From the IMG/VR virus record IMGVR_UViG_3300046557_000516, positions 1 through 64,000 of that record: 64,000 nucleotides of DNA. The stretch is one strand, 5' to 3'. Positions within the stretch are counted from its first letter, which is position 1, and the number at the start of each line of letters is the position of its first letter. Positions 14,405 to 22,049 of the stretch are shown here, piece by piece. A program made the translations under genes and the position numbers. The notes under the pieces were generated by a model. It searched no databases, was not told the origin of the DNA, and was given only the letters and a program-made list of their open reading frames with translations. Source of the DNA: a virus.

Positions 14405-14459
14405 CCGGTGGAGAGCTCACCGGTGCAGGGTTCCCAGGGTAAGCACGTTCCCCCTGGGA
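14405..14459 (+). promoter_or_regulatory. Two leader hairpins upstream of the RMF-like gene
   Basis: CCGGTG/CACCGG (14405-14423) and TCCCAGGG/CCCTGGGA (14432-14459) form two consecutive stems in the 263-base gap between genes. No U-tract follows. They may shape the mRNA leader or act as weak attenuators. No gene was seen in this gap. Confidence 0.4.
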
Positions 14460-14569
14460 TGGAATTCATAACTCACCAAAATCGTCGCAAGTCGCCCATT
14501 TGTAGCACCGCGGGAAACCAGAAAATGAAACACTTTTCTCCGATGGAGATTAAGAAGGGAAGCAATAAA

Positions 14570-15340
14570 ATGGCGAAGAAACCCGCCCCAGGCGCAGGCC
14601 ACAACGGGACCGGACTTACCGAAGATCAGGAAAAGGTCTTTGTTGTCGAGCTTCAGAATTTCACGGATGCCGAATCCTCCATGGCGGAGAAAAAGGGTTC
14701 GATGTCCGGCATCATGAAACGCCTCGAGTCCGCCGGCTTCACCCCGGAACACATCAAGTGGGCGAAGCGTCTGAAGAAGGAAAACGTCGCGTCCATCATC
14801 GGCGATCTGAAGATGAAGATCGGCATCGCGCGCTTGCTCGGCCACGCCGCCGGTCGCCAGCTCGATATCTTCGATGATCGCACCCCGCTCGAGGACGCCG
14901 CCTATCTCGAGGGCTTGTCCGACGGCAAGATGGGCGTCGCCAATGCGAACCCCTACGGCATGGATACCGCAGCCGGCCAACGTTGGCAGCAGGGCAGCAA
15001 CGAAGGCCACACGCTCCGGAACGCTTGGCTGAACGAAGCCATCAACGGCAAGCCTCCTGCAGCCGAAATCATCAAGGGCGACACCGATGTTGAAGATGAG
15101 ACCGAAGAAGCTGGCAACGAAGCCGAAGCTGTCGCGGCTGTCGAAGCTGTTCAGGAAGCGCCCGCCGTGGCCGATATACCCTTCGCGGATGCCGCTGAAG
15201 ACGCTGACACCGGCAATTTGGGGCGGGGAGATGGTGTCGAGCGCGAAGAGGTCGCCGTTCCGGTGGAAGTAGCGCGGGCCGCCGCATCTGACGATTGGGA
15301 TAACGAATCTGATCCCGTCAGGACGCCGCCGGCGGCATGA
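14570..15340 (+). CDS. Protein with RMF-like segment and acidic tail, 256 aa
   Basis: The start MAKKPAPGAG follows AAGGGAAG. Residues 15-75 are a charged helical part. Residues 109-147 (DAAYLEGLSDGKMG then NPY and QRWQQGSNEG) follow the spacing of ribosome modulation factor (G...G......NPY......W..G). The last 90 residues are acidic and alanine-rich and probably disordered. RMF pairs ribosomes in resting cells; whether this protein touches ribosomes is an inference. Confidence 0.55.
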   Translation: MAKKPAPGAGHNGTGLTEDQEKVFVVELQNFTDAESSMAEKKGSMSGIMKRLESAGFTPEHIKWAKRLKKENVASIIGDLKMKIGIARLLGHAAGRQLDIFDDRTPLEDAAYLEGLSDGKMGVANANPYGMDTAAGQRWQQGSNEGHTLRNAWLNEAINGKPPAAEIIKGDTDVEDETEEAGNEAEAVAAVEAVQEAPAVADIPFADAAEDADTGNLGRGDGVEREEVAVPVEVARAAASDDWDNESDPVRTPPAA

Positions 15341-15383
15341 AGAATTAACCGGGCACCCCAAACGGCCGGTTAGTCAGTGCGTC

Positions 15384-15422
15384 AGGGGTGGATCTTAACG
15401 TCCGCATCGTGAGTCCACCCCT
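15384..15422 (+). repeat. Intergenic hairpin
   Basis: AGGGGTGGA (15384-15392) pairs perfectly with TCCACCCCT (15414-15422) around a 21-base loop, 36 bases before the nuclease gene. No U-tract follows; it may be a processing or stabilising stem. Confidence 0.5.
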
Positions 15423-15457
15423 CCGCTACCCAAATTACCTCCCCTACAAGCGATCAG

Positions 15458-16252
15458 ATGACAAAAGCCATTTTCAAATCGGAAGCGGAGCTTTGCCGCG
15501 CCTTCATTTCGCAGCTGCCAAAGGGCTGGACCGCTTATGCCGAGTCTTGCAATTTCGATATCGTCCTGGCGCACGCCGACGGGACACAGATCGGCATCGA
15601 AGCCAAGCTTACCTTGAATGCCAAAGTCATCCTCCAGGCCGTCGATCGCACCACGAAGTATCGGGAAAAGGGGCCGGATTTCCGCGCCGTGCTTGTTCCG
15701 GCCGGGACAGCAGGACACGAGATGAAGGCAATTGCCAAGCTCCTCGGGCTCACCACGATCGAGATGAAGTCGAAAGAGCTCTATCTCGAGACAAAACGGA
15801 AGTACATGGAGAACGACAAGTTCACACCGCACCTTCCCCTCGATCCTCGAACCGCATGGCGGGCCAATGATTACTGGATCGACTGCGCGCCGATAGACCG
15901 CCTGAAGCTGCCGGAATATGTTCCGGATGTCACCGCCGGCGCCTCCGCTCCCTCGCAATTGTCCGAGTGGAAAATCAAGGCGATCAAGATCTGCGTTCTC
16001 CTCGAGAAAATTGGTTACGTCACCCCGATGGATTTTGCCGAGATCGGCATCGACCGCGGCCGGTTCGTCACCATGGGATGGATCAAAATGAACCCGGAGA
16101 AGCGCGGTCACTATCTCCCCGGTTTCTGCGCCCTGGATCTCCGTCGCGTCCACCCACGCAATTACGTTGAGATCGAAGCCCATTTCGAAAAGTGGCGGCC
16201 GAAAAAGGGCATCCCGCAAACCGTCCTGACGATCGAGGGAGACGTCGTATGA
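15458..16252 (+). CDS. PD-(D/E)XK-type nuclease, 264 aa
   Basis: The N-terminal 110 residues show a restriction-nuclease-like core: Glu9/Glu11 in the first helix, Asp34 in CNFDIVLAH and Glu48-Ala-Lys50 in IGIEAKLTL, then LVPAGT. The C-terminal half (residues 150-260) may bind DNA; IKAIKICVLLEKIGYVTPMD reads like a winged-helix start. It overlaps the methyltransferase gene by 4 bases, so the two could act together as a cut/protect pair, which is only an inference. Confidence 0.7.
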   Translation: MTKAIFKSEAELCRAFISQLPKGWTAYAESCNFDIVLAHADGTQIGIEAKLTLNAKVILQAVDRTTKYREKGPDFRAVLVPAGTAGHEMKAIAKLLGLTTIEMKSKELYLETKRKYMENDKFTPHLPLDPRTAWRANDYWIDCAPIDRLKLPEYVPDVTAGASAPSQLSEWKIKAIKICVLLEKIGYVTPMDFAEIGIDRGRFVTMGWIKMNPEKRGHYLPGFCALDLRRVHPRNYVEIEAHFEKWRPKKGIPQTVLTIEGDVV

Positions 16253-16827
16253 GGCTCTTCAATTGGCCGTTCGGCGAGCTCGAGGCGCAAGCCTACAATT
16301 TCATCATGGCCGATCCACCCTGGCGGTTCGAACTGCGATCGGAGAAGGGCGAAGAGAAGTCCGCCCAATCGCACTACGAGACGATGTCGCTCGAGGAGAT
16401 CAACGAGCTGCCGGTCATGGATCTCGCCCGCAAGGATACTCTCCTATGGCTATGGGGCACGGCGCCGATGCTGAACCAGCAATTGACCACGGTGCGCGCC
16501 TGGGGCTTCCGGTTCATCACAGAGGGAGTTTGGGTGAAGATGACGACGCACGGCAAGGTCCACTTCGGAACCGGCTACGCACTCCGCGGATCTCACGAGC
16601 CCTTCATCCTGGCAAAACGCGGCAACCCCAAACTCACGAAGTCAACGCGATCCGTCATCTTCGGCAAGGTGCGCGAGCACAGCCGGAAGCCTGAGGAGGC
16701 TTATGAGGCCGCCGAAAAGCTGATGCCTGGGGCGACTCGAGCCGATCTCTTTTCCAGAACCAATCGACCAGGATGGACAGCCTGGGGCAAGCAAACCGGC
16801 AAATTCAACGTAGAGGAAGCGGCATGA
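16249..16827 (+). CDS. MT-A70-family adenine methyltransferase, 192 aa
   Basis: Asp22-Pro-Pro-Trp25 (IMADPPWRF) is the catalytic motif of the MT-A70 family, followed by HYETMSLEEI, LLWLWGTAPM, FILAKRG and HSRKPEEAYE. It would methylate N6 of adenine in DNA, perhaps protecting phage DNA from restriction. The ATG overlaps the stop of the nuclease gene (ATGA) and its own stop overlaps the RuvC-like start. Confidence 0.9.
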   Translation: MRLFNWPFGELEAQAYNFIMADPPWRFELRSEKGEEKSAQSHYETMSLEEINELPVMDLARKDTLLWLWGTAPMLNQQLTTVRAWGFRFITEGVWVKMTTHGKVHFGTGYALRGSHEPFILAKRGNPKLTKSTRSVIFGKVREHSRKPEEAYEAAEKLMPGATRADLFSRTNRPGWTAWGKQTGKFNVEEAA

Positions 16828-17408
16828 AAATTATGTGTTTGGACCCTGCGAGCAAGCTCGGTTGGGCAGTTCATACCATCGGCGACACCTTCAGCGGCGT
16901 CGAGCTCGGGACAATCCACCTCGAGGGCAAGGGACCATTCGCCAAGGTCAAGGCGGTCCGGAAATTGCTGCCGCCGCTCATCAAGAAATACCGTCCGGAT
17001 TATGTCGCCTTCGAATCGCCGCTGCAGTTCATCCCGAAATACGAACGGACCAAGACCGACATCTTCGGCGAGGATGAGACGACGTCAACAATGAACGCCG
17101 GCACGACGCTGATGCTGAACCGGATCTCCGGAGCGGTCCAGTGCGTCATCGAAGGCTTCGATATCCCCTGCGAGGAGGTGTTCCCGATCTCCTGGCAAAG
17201 CGTCATCGACAAGCGGATACCGAAGAAAAGCGCCAATGGCGACAAGATCTCGGTCAAAGAACGGATCCGGATGATGTGCGATCTGAACCGCATCGTCGGC
17301 GGCAACCAGGACGCCAAAGACGCCGCCGTAATGTGCATATGGGCGGCGCAGAAAAGTCAAATACTCAAGCAAATCATGAACCATGGGATGGAGCTAGACC
17401 TCGTATGA
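16824..17408 (+). CDS. RuvC-like Holliday junction resolvase, 194 aa
   Basis: The four acidic residues of the RuvC/RNase H fold are visible: Asp7 (MCLDPASKLGWA), Glu64 (YVAFESPL), and Asp163 and Asp166 (NQDAKDAAVM). It would cut four-way junctions and branched DNA before packaging. It is coupled by ATGA to the genes on both sides, in a replication and recombination cluster. Confidence 0.8.
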   Translation: MKIMCLDPASKLGWAVHTIGDTFSGVELGTIHLEGKGPFAKVKAVRKLLPPLIKKYRPDYVAFESPLQFIPKYERTKTDIFGEDETTSTMNAGTTLMLNRISGAVQCVIEGFDIPCEEVFPISWQSVIDKRIPKKSANGDKISVKERIRMMCDLNRIVGGNQDAKDAAVMCIWAAQKSQILKQIMNHGMELDLV

Positions 17409-18928
17409 CGCAAGACGATTTGAACGAACGCGCACCCGCCAACGCCTACGGCACGAACCGCGAGATGCCGAACAACATTGAAGCCGAACAGGCTTTGCTC
17501 GGCGCATGCCTCATCAACAACGCCGCCTACGGCCAAGTGAATGAATTCCTGAAGGCTCAACACTTCTACGAGCCAATCCACCAGCAGATTTACGAAATCA
17601 TCGGGGAGATCATTGTCGGCGGCAAGCGCGCCAACACCGCCATCGTCAAGAGCTTCATCAAATCTGACAAGCCGATCGGCGATATGACGGTCTCGCAATA
17701 CCTGGCTTCGCTGACCTCGAATGCCGTCTCCATCATCAACGCTCCGGACTATGCGCAAGCCATCCACGCCCTGGCGCTACGCCGCGAGCTCATCGACGTC
17801 GGGACCGAAATCGTCAACACCGCGTTCGACTCCGGACCAAGCCATGATCCGAAGAAGCAGGCGGATGAGGCCGGCCAAAAGCTTTACCGGATGACGCAGA
17901 CCAACGACGGGACAATCCAGACCTCCTATTCCGGTTCGGATCTGACGTCGGCCTACATCAATTCGCTCTCCAGGGATCCAACAAAGCGCAACAAGCGCGG
18001 CGTTCCGATCGTGCTGCGCGAGATCCAGACCGTGCTATCAGAAGAGCGGTTTGAACCAACGAACGCCTACTCGATGACGTCGAGCTCCGGCGAGGGTAAG
18101 ACATCGCTCACAATGCAGATCATGCACCATGCCGCGAGCCAAGGGCACCCCGTCGCATTTTTCAGTTTCGACCAGAATAACGTTCAATGCACTCAACAGA
18201 TGATCGCGCAGCAGATCGGCCTCGAGGTTCGTCGCCAGAAAGCCGGAGATCTCAACGATCGCCAGTACGACGCCGCGCTGCAGGAAGCTATCAAGATTGG
18301 CCAGATGCCGTTCAAGGTGTTCGAGTGCAATTCCATGTACGACACCATGGAAAAGATGATCCCGAAGGCGGTCCAGTTCGTCAAGGACTGCAGCCGCAAC
18401 CCGTTCACGGATGGGAAGACGCCGCTTTTTGTCTTCGACCACATGTCGGCGATCCCTCCAGTCAAGGAAGTCCGCAACGAAGATGCCGGATCAAAGGCTC
18501 TTTCGATTGGAAACTACGGTAAGGCGTTGGGTAAGATGACCCAGGGCGCAACGCTGTTCCTGCAACAGCGATCGGGGACAGGAACAAAGCGAGTCAACCC
18601 AAGGCCGATCCCCGCTGACCTTTTTGGTGGCGAAGCGGCCCGCCAAGCCTTCGACGCCGTATTCTATCTCTATCGTGCTGAAGAGTATTTGCGTCGCCAA
18701 TTGGACACAGCGGATGATGCAAAAGCAGAAGAACGCATCAATGCACGGTTTGCAAACGCATTTCCTGCAGCCTACGGGCTTGAAGGAACCGCGGAAATAG
18801 GCAGTTTGAAGGTGCGGTTCGGTAAGATCGGCATCAAGCGCTACGCCAAGTTCGTCGGCGAATACACGAAGTACACCGGGTTTCACGAGGATCTAGACAA
18901 CATTCTCGATACTGAGGGTTTCCTGTGA
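17405..18928 (+). CDS. dnaB: Replicative DNA helicase, DnaB-like, 507 aa
   Basis: An N-terminal domain like that of DnaB (IEAEQALLGACLINN, FYEPIHQQIYEII) is followed by a RecA-like core: Walker A SSSGEGKTS (226-234), FFSFDQNNVQ, Walker B LFVFDHMS (341-348), LQQRS, and RFGKIGIK. It should unwind DNA at the phage fork. The clamp gene sits in the opposite early operon and no polymerase gene was seen, so host polymerase III is the likely partner. The start is set by ATGA overlap. Confidence 0.9.
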   Translation: MTQDDLNERAPANAYGTNREMPNNIEAEQALLGACLINNAAYGQVNEFLKAQHFYEPIHQQIYEIIGEIIVGGKRANTAIVKSFIKSDKPIGDMTVSQYLASLTSNAVSIINAPDYAQAIHALALRRELIDVGTEIVNTAFDSGPSHDPKKQADEAGQKLYRMTQTNDGTIQTSYSGSDLTSAYINSLSRDPTKRNKRGVPIVLREIQTVLSEERFEPTNAYSMTSSSGEGKTSLTMQIMHHAASQGHPVAFFSFDQNNVQCTQQMIAQQIGLEVRRQKAGDLNDRQYDAALQEAIKIGQMPFKVFECNSMYDTMEKMIPKAVQFVKDCSRNPFTDGKTPLFVFDHMSAIPPVKEVRNEDAGSKALSIGNYGKALGKMTQGATLFLQQRSGTGTKRVNPRPIPADLFGGEAARQAFDAVFYLYRAEEYLRRQLDTADDAKAEERINARFANAFPAAYGLEGTAEIGSLKVRFGKIGIKRYAKFVGEYTKYTGFHEDLDNILDTEGFL

Positions 18929-19287
18929 TCGATTTTATGCCGGATACATCGACGATGCCTCGCCCTGGTGGCTACGGCGGTCTTTACAGGCTCTATGACA
19001 ACCAGCCATGGCGCCATGTCAGCGATCCAAAGACCGGGAAGCCAATCATCTTCCCTACCATCACGGAAGCAGTCAAAGGCGCAAAGCAGGTCATAAGGGT
19101 CAAGCTAAACCCGCACCTCAGATCGCAGCAGGCCGCTCCGACAGAGGAGGACGACGACATCCTGGGAATCGAAGAGTGGATGAAGGGGAAACAGGAAGAC
19201 ACCGCGAAAACCCGGGCGTTAATTAAAAACGGGAAACACTACAAGCCGTTCAAGGTTGAGATCCGCGCGCGGAAGAGGGGGAAGTAG
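18925..19287 (+). CDS. Hypothetical protein, 120 aa
   Basis: A GTG start overlaps the helicase stop (GTGA). Motifs include YGGLYRLYDNQPWRHVSDPK and an acidic patch TEEDDDILG. The C-terminus is basic (KVEIRARKRGK). It is probably linked to the helicase by coupled translation. No family recognised. Confidence 0.55.
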   Translation: MIDFMPDTSTMPRPGGYGGLYRLYDNQPWRHVSDPKTGKPIIFPTITEAVKGAKQVIRVKLNPHLRSQQAAPTEEDDDILGIEEWMKGKQEDTAKTRALIKNGKHYKPFKVEIRARKRGK

Positions 19288-19848
19288 ATGTGCAAGGTTG
19301 AAGGTTGCGAAAGAAAGATCCGCGCGCTTGGTTTGTGCGAAATGCATTACGGCCGCCAGCGGAGATTAGGGACGACGGAAAGAGGAACTTGGGGCCGGGC
19401 TCGAGCATTTTTCGATGAAGCCAAAGCGATGGAAACGGACGAGTGCATCCTTTGGCCTTTCGCGAAGACTAGTAAATCTCCCTTCTACGGAACAATCCGC
19501 GGGCACAAGGAGACATCGATCGTTAATCGGTTGATGTGTATAGAGGTTCATGGCCATCCTCCCACTCCGCAACATGAAAGCGCTCATAATTGTGGGGTCT
19601 CTTTGTGCATCAATAAGAGGCACCTGAGGTGGGCTACTCCCCTGGAGAATACCGCAGACCGAAAGATCCATGGAACTGAGGTGTTCGGGGAGAAAGTCAT
19701 CAATGCCAAGCTTTCCGCTGCGAAGGTTGTTGAGATCCGATCCCTCCGTGGGCGCATGTCTAATAGGGAAATTGCCGGTATGTTTGGGGTTTCAAAAACC
19801 ACGATTAGCTCGGTTATGACGAAGCAAAATTGGGCGTGGGTGGCATAA
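19288..19848 (+). CDS. HNH homing endonuclease, 186 aa
   Basis: A zinc knuckle opens the protein (Cys2, Cys7, Cys17, His20). An HNH core follows (HESAHNCGVSLCINKRHLRW then ATPLENTADR) and a C-terminal helix-turn-helix (MSNREIAGMFGVSKTTISSV). This is the layout of free-standing phage homing endonucleases. Codon third positions are less GC-rich than in the neighbours, in keeping with a mobile gene. It begins directly after the preceding stop. Confidence 0.85.
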   Translation: MCKVEGCERKIRALGLCEMHYGRQRRLGTTERGTWGRARAFFDEAKAMETDECILWPFAKTSKSPFYGTIRGHKETSIVNRLMCIEVHGHPPTPQHESAHNCGVSLCINKRHLRWATPLENTADRKIHGTEVFGEKVINAKLSAAKVVEIRSLRGRMSNREIAGMFGVSKTTISSVMTKQNWAWVA

Positions 19849-20259
19849 ATGGCTCCAGTTTTCAGGAATAAAGGAAATAAAAAGAAGCATCACAGCGAAC
19901 GGTTCGTTGCCCCTGGTCTGTGGGTTGAGCGATATTCGAATGCGAAGTGCGGCTTCATCGGGTTCTATCTCGGGCAGGCGAAGACATACGTGGAGGTTGC
20001 TGAAATAATTGGGGATGGCACTTCATCAGACACGCTCCGCCGCATGGTCGCTCTATGGAAACTTCCCGTCGACCGTGCTAGGCGAGGTTTCATCGTGAAT
20101 ATGACGACTCACAAGAAACGAAAGCTTGCCGCAAAATGCGAGCAACTCGGGATCGAGCCTGAAGAGTACCTTCGCCGCATCGCGGAGGCTGTCATCGGCG
20201 ACGATCTTTATGACGCAGTGACGGATGGTAAATTCGACAACAAGGGCAGCACCCGATGA
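19849..20259 (+). CDS. Hypothetical protein, 136 aa
   Basis: A basic N-terminus (RNKGNKKKHHSERF) leads to a possible helix-turn-helix region (KTYVEVAEIIGDGTSSDTLR then RMVALW). The C-terminal helix is acidic. It may bind DNA in control of this cluster. The stop overlaps the next start by ATGA. Confidence 0.55.
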   Translation: MAPVFRNKGNKKKHHSERFVAPGLWVERYSNAKCGFIGFYLGQAKTYVEVAEIIGDGTSSDTLRRMVALWKLPVDRARRGFIVNMTTHKKRKLAAKCEQLGIEPEEYLRRIAEAVIGDDLYDAVTDGKFDNKGSTR

Positions 20260-21023
20260 TCCAATGGACTCCAGGCGATGTGAAAGCGGCCCTGATCGAT
20301 GCGTTCCAAATCGATTACTTAATTGGGGGTAGGATTGGCCCGAAGTCTTTCGGCTCAAACATGCCCTCCGTCTTCCAGGATGAGATAGATTACAAGATCC
20401 TCGAGCTCCTTGATGCTGTCGACGAAGACGAGGGCGGCACCAAGGGCGAGCATTTCAACGCCATGAAGCGCGATCGCCTCGCCGCGATCTCAACGCGCCG
20501 CAAGATCACCCCGGCGGAAGTAAGCCGGATGGAAGCCGTGTTGATCGGAACGAAGACGACGCCGTCCTGGTTGTCGGGATTGCTGAAGGGGCAGGACGGC
20601 CAGCGCAATTGTCTCGGCGCCTATTCCGTCCAGTCCGCCTTTTGGGGATTGCGCGGGAGAGAATTCAAGGAAGCCCGATTTTGCAAACGGATTGGTTGGA
20701 ACCCGGATACCTTCGCGAACCGTCGCGACACCGGCGCCGCTATGGTGACCTTCCGGCTGAATTCAATTGGCGTCGGCTGCTGGACTCGAGACGCCGCTGT
20801 TCCGGTCCAGGTGAAGCCGGCAAAGATCCCGTTGACCTATCTTCTGCTGGAATTTCTGAAGGATGAGCCGAAAACCAAGTACCAGTTCATCAGCTACGCT
20901 CACACCCAAGGCATTTTGCCGGAGCGTGACATCCGAAGCGCCGCTGTGATCCAGGCGATCGGGAAATTGAAGGCCGCCGGCAAGATCTCAAAGCTCGCCG
21001 ACGGCCGCCTCTGCAGGGTCTAA
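20256..21023 (+). CDS. Hypothetical protein, 255 aa; last gene of the rightward early unit
   Basis: The central part (RDRLAAISTRRKITPAEVSR then MEAVLIG) and the segment KEARFCKRIGWNPDTFANRR suggest DNA-binding helices. The C-terminal 70 residues look like a winged helix (YQFISYAHTQGILPE then IQAIGKLKAAGKI). It could be a late-gene regulator placed, like lambda Q, at the end of an early unit; this is inference only. Its stop overlaps a convergent minus-strand gene by 4 bases. Confidence 0.55.
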   Translation: MIQWTPGDVKAALIDAFQIDYLIGGRIGPKSFGSNMPSVFQDEIDYKILELLDAVDEDEGGTKGEHFNAMKRDRLAAISTRRKITPAEVSRMEAVLIGTKTTPSWLSGLLKGQDGQRNCLGAYSVQSAFWGLRGREFKEARFCKRIGWNPDTFANRRDTGAAMVTFRLNSIGVGCWTRDAAVPVQVKPAKIPLTYLLLEFLKDEPKTKYQFISYAHTQGILPERDIRSAAVIQAIGKLKAAGKISKLADGRLCRV

Positions 21024-21199
21024 TTCTCTATCGCGCGAGCCAAGGCGGGAACCTTGCTCGCGGTCCAGTCCAAGACCTCGAGGACGATAGCCTCGAGGAC
21101 AGCCTCCGTGATGGTTTGACCCGCGAATTTCTCCATCAGGTGCTTTGAGATATCGACATCGTCTCGAGCGACAAATTCGAATTCAGTCCGCGCCGTCAA
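21020..21199 (-). CDS. Hypothetical protein with TTG start, 59 aa; last gene of early operon 2
   Basis: A TTG start overlaps the previous stop as TTGA; the product reads MTARTEFEFVARDDVDIS and ends ASKVPALARAIEN. It is helical and acidic. The frame has GC-rich third positions. It converges on the plus-strand gene with a 4-base stop overlap. The context and codon use support it. Confidence 0.55.
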   Translation of the reverse strand: MTARTEFEFVARDDVDISKHLMEKFAGQTITEAVLEAIVLEVLDWTASKVPALARAIEN

Positions 21200-21462
21200 C
21201 GCTGTATTCCCCCCGTTGCTGCGGCCGTAGATGCGCCCTTGAGCGCTTCAGCCAAGTCTACGATGTGTTTCCCCATCAGCGTCGCCGCGACGATGCGCGC
21301 CTCAGGAGCGATGACTTCGACGATGACGGCAACTGCCGTCCGTTCCACCGCTTCAAAAACCTGGAGTATGTCCAGGCTTTGGGCTTTTGCGCCCCGCTTT
21401 ATCATTGCAAGGATCTCCATCGATAAGCGTTCGATGCGATCTAAGTCCGTCACTTCCGCCAT
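21196..21462 (-). CDS. Hypothetical helical protein, 88 aa
   Basis: Starts MAEVTDLDRI after GAGGAACC. It is mainly helical, with alternating hydrophobic and charged residues (ILQVFEAVERTAVAVIVEVI). The protein from 21556-22038 shows a similar style, so the two may be distant relatives or partners. No family recognised. Confidence 0.55.
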   Translation of the reverse strand: MAEVTDLDRIERLSMEILAMIKRGAKAQSLDILQVFEAVERTAVAVIVEVIAPEARIVAATLMGKHIVDLAEALKGASTAAATGGIQR

Positions 21463-21555
21463 AATTTGGTTCCTCGTTTAATCAACCCAATTGGTATTCG
21501 AAATTCTGTCTGATTCGGCGATACTCCTTTCGGGATTGCAAACGGTTCATAGGGA

Positions 21556-22038
21556 TTAGTTGAGCGACTTCCTGTGAAGGCGTGACTTATTTATCGAGTC
21601 GAGCACGAGACCCGCATTGGTGGAAATCATTCCGACATCCGCCTTGGTCAAACCGAACGCCTCGTAAACGACGGCCATGGCCACCGTCATCGCATAGGCC
21701 GCTGTTTGCATAGGAAGCTTTTCGGCCTGGCAGGCGGAAAGCATCGCGGTCTGGATGAATTCCGACACCTTGTCCTCCGGATCTTTCACCATCTCCTGCG
21801 CCGGCCCGGTCTGTGCTTTGAGGTTCTTGTGCATGTCGTAGGCAAAATCGAGCAGGCTATCGATCTTGTAGCGCGGATCGACCCCCCTGAGGATCATGAC
21901 GTTAACCAAGCTCTGCGCGACGACTGACAGCACGGCGGGCGACATCGATTGCTTGCTGGCGTCGTGGACGATGATGGTTGCGAGTTTCTCGAGCAGGACT
22001 TTCGCCTGGATCTTTTCGCGGTCTGTTAGTTCGGTCAT
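21556..22038 (-). CDS. Hypothetical helical protein, 160 aa
   Basis: Helical throughout, with repeated small-residue helices (PAVLSVVAQSLVNVMILRGV and AAYAMTVAMAVVYEAFG). It is soluble rather than membrane-bound, because charged residues interrupt the helices. It lies 11 bases downstream of the HerA-like gene and may act with it. No family recognised. Confidence 0.55.
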   Translation of the reverse strand: MTELTDREKIQAKVLLEKLATIIVHDASKQSMSPAVLSVVAQSLVNVMILRGVDPRYKIDSLLDFAYDMHKNLKAQTGPAQEMVKDPEDKVSEFIQTAMLSACQAEKLPMQTAAYAMTVAMAVVYEAFGLTKADVGMISTNAGLVLDSINKSRLHRKSLN

Positions 22039-22049
22039 TTGATTTCCCT

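Noticed and set aside
21482-21550. Minus-strand 22-codon frame (MNRLQSRKEYRRIRQNFEYQ...) between two genes
   Set aside because: It could be a coupled micro-peptide, but it has no ribosome site and is too short to support.
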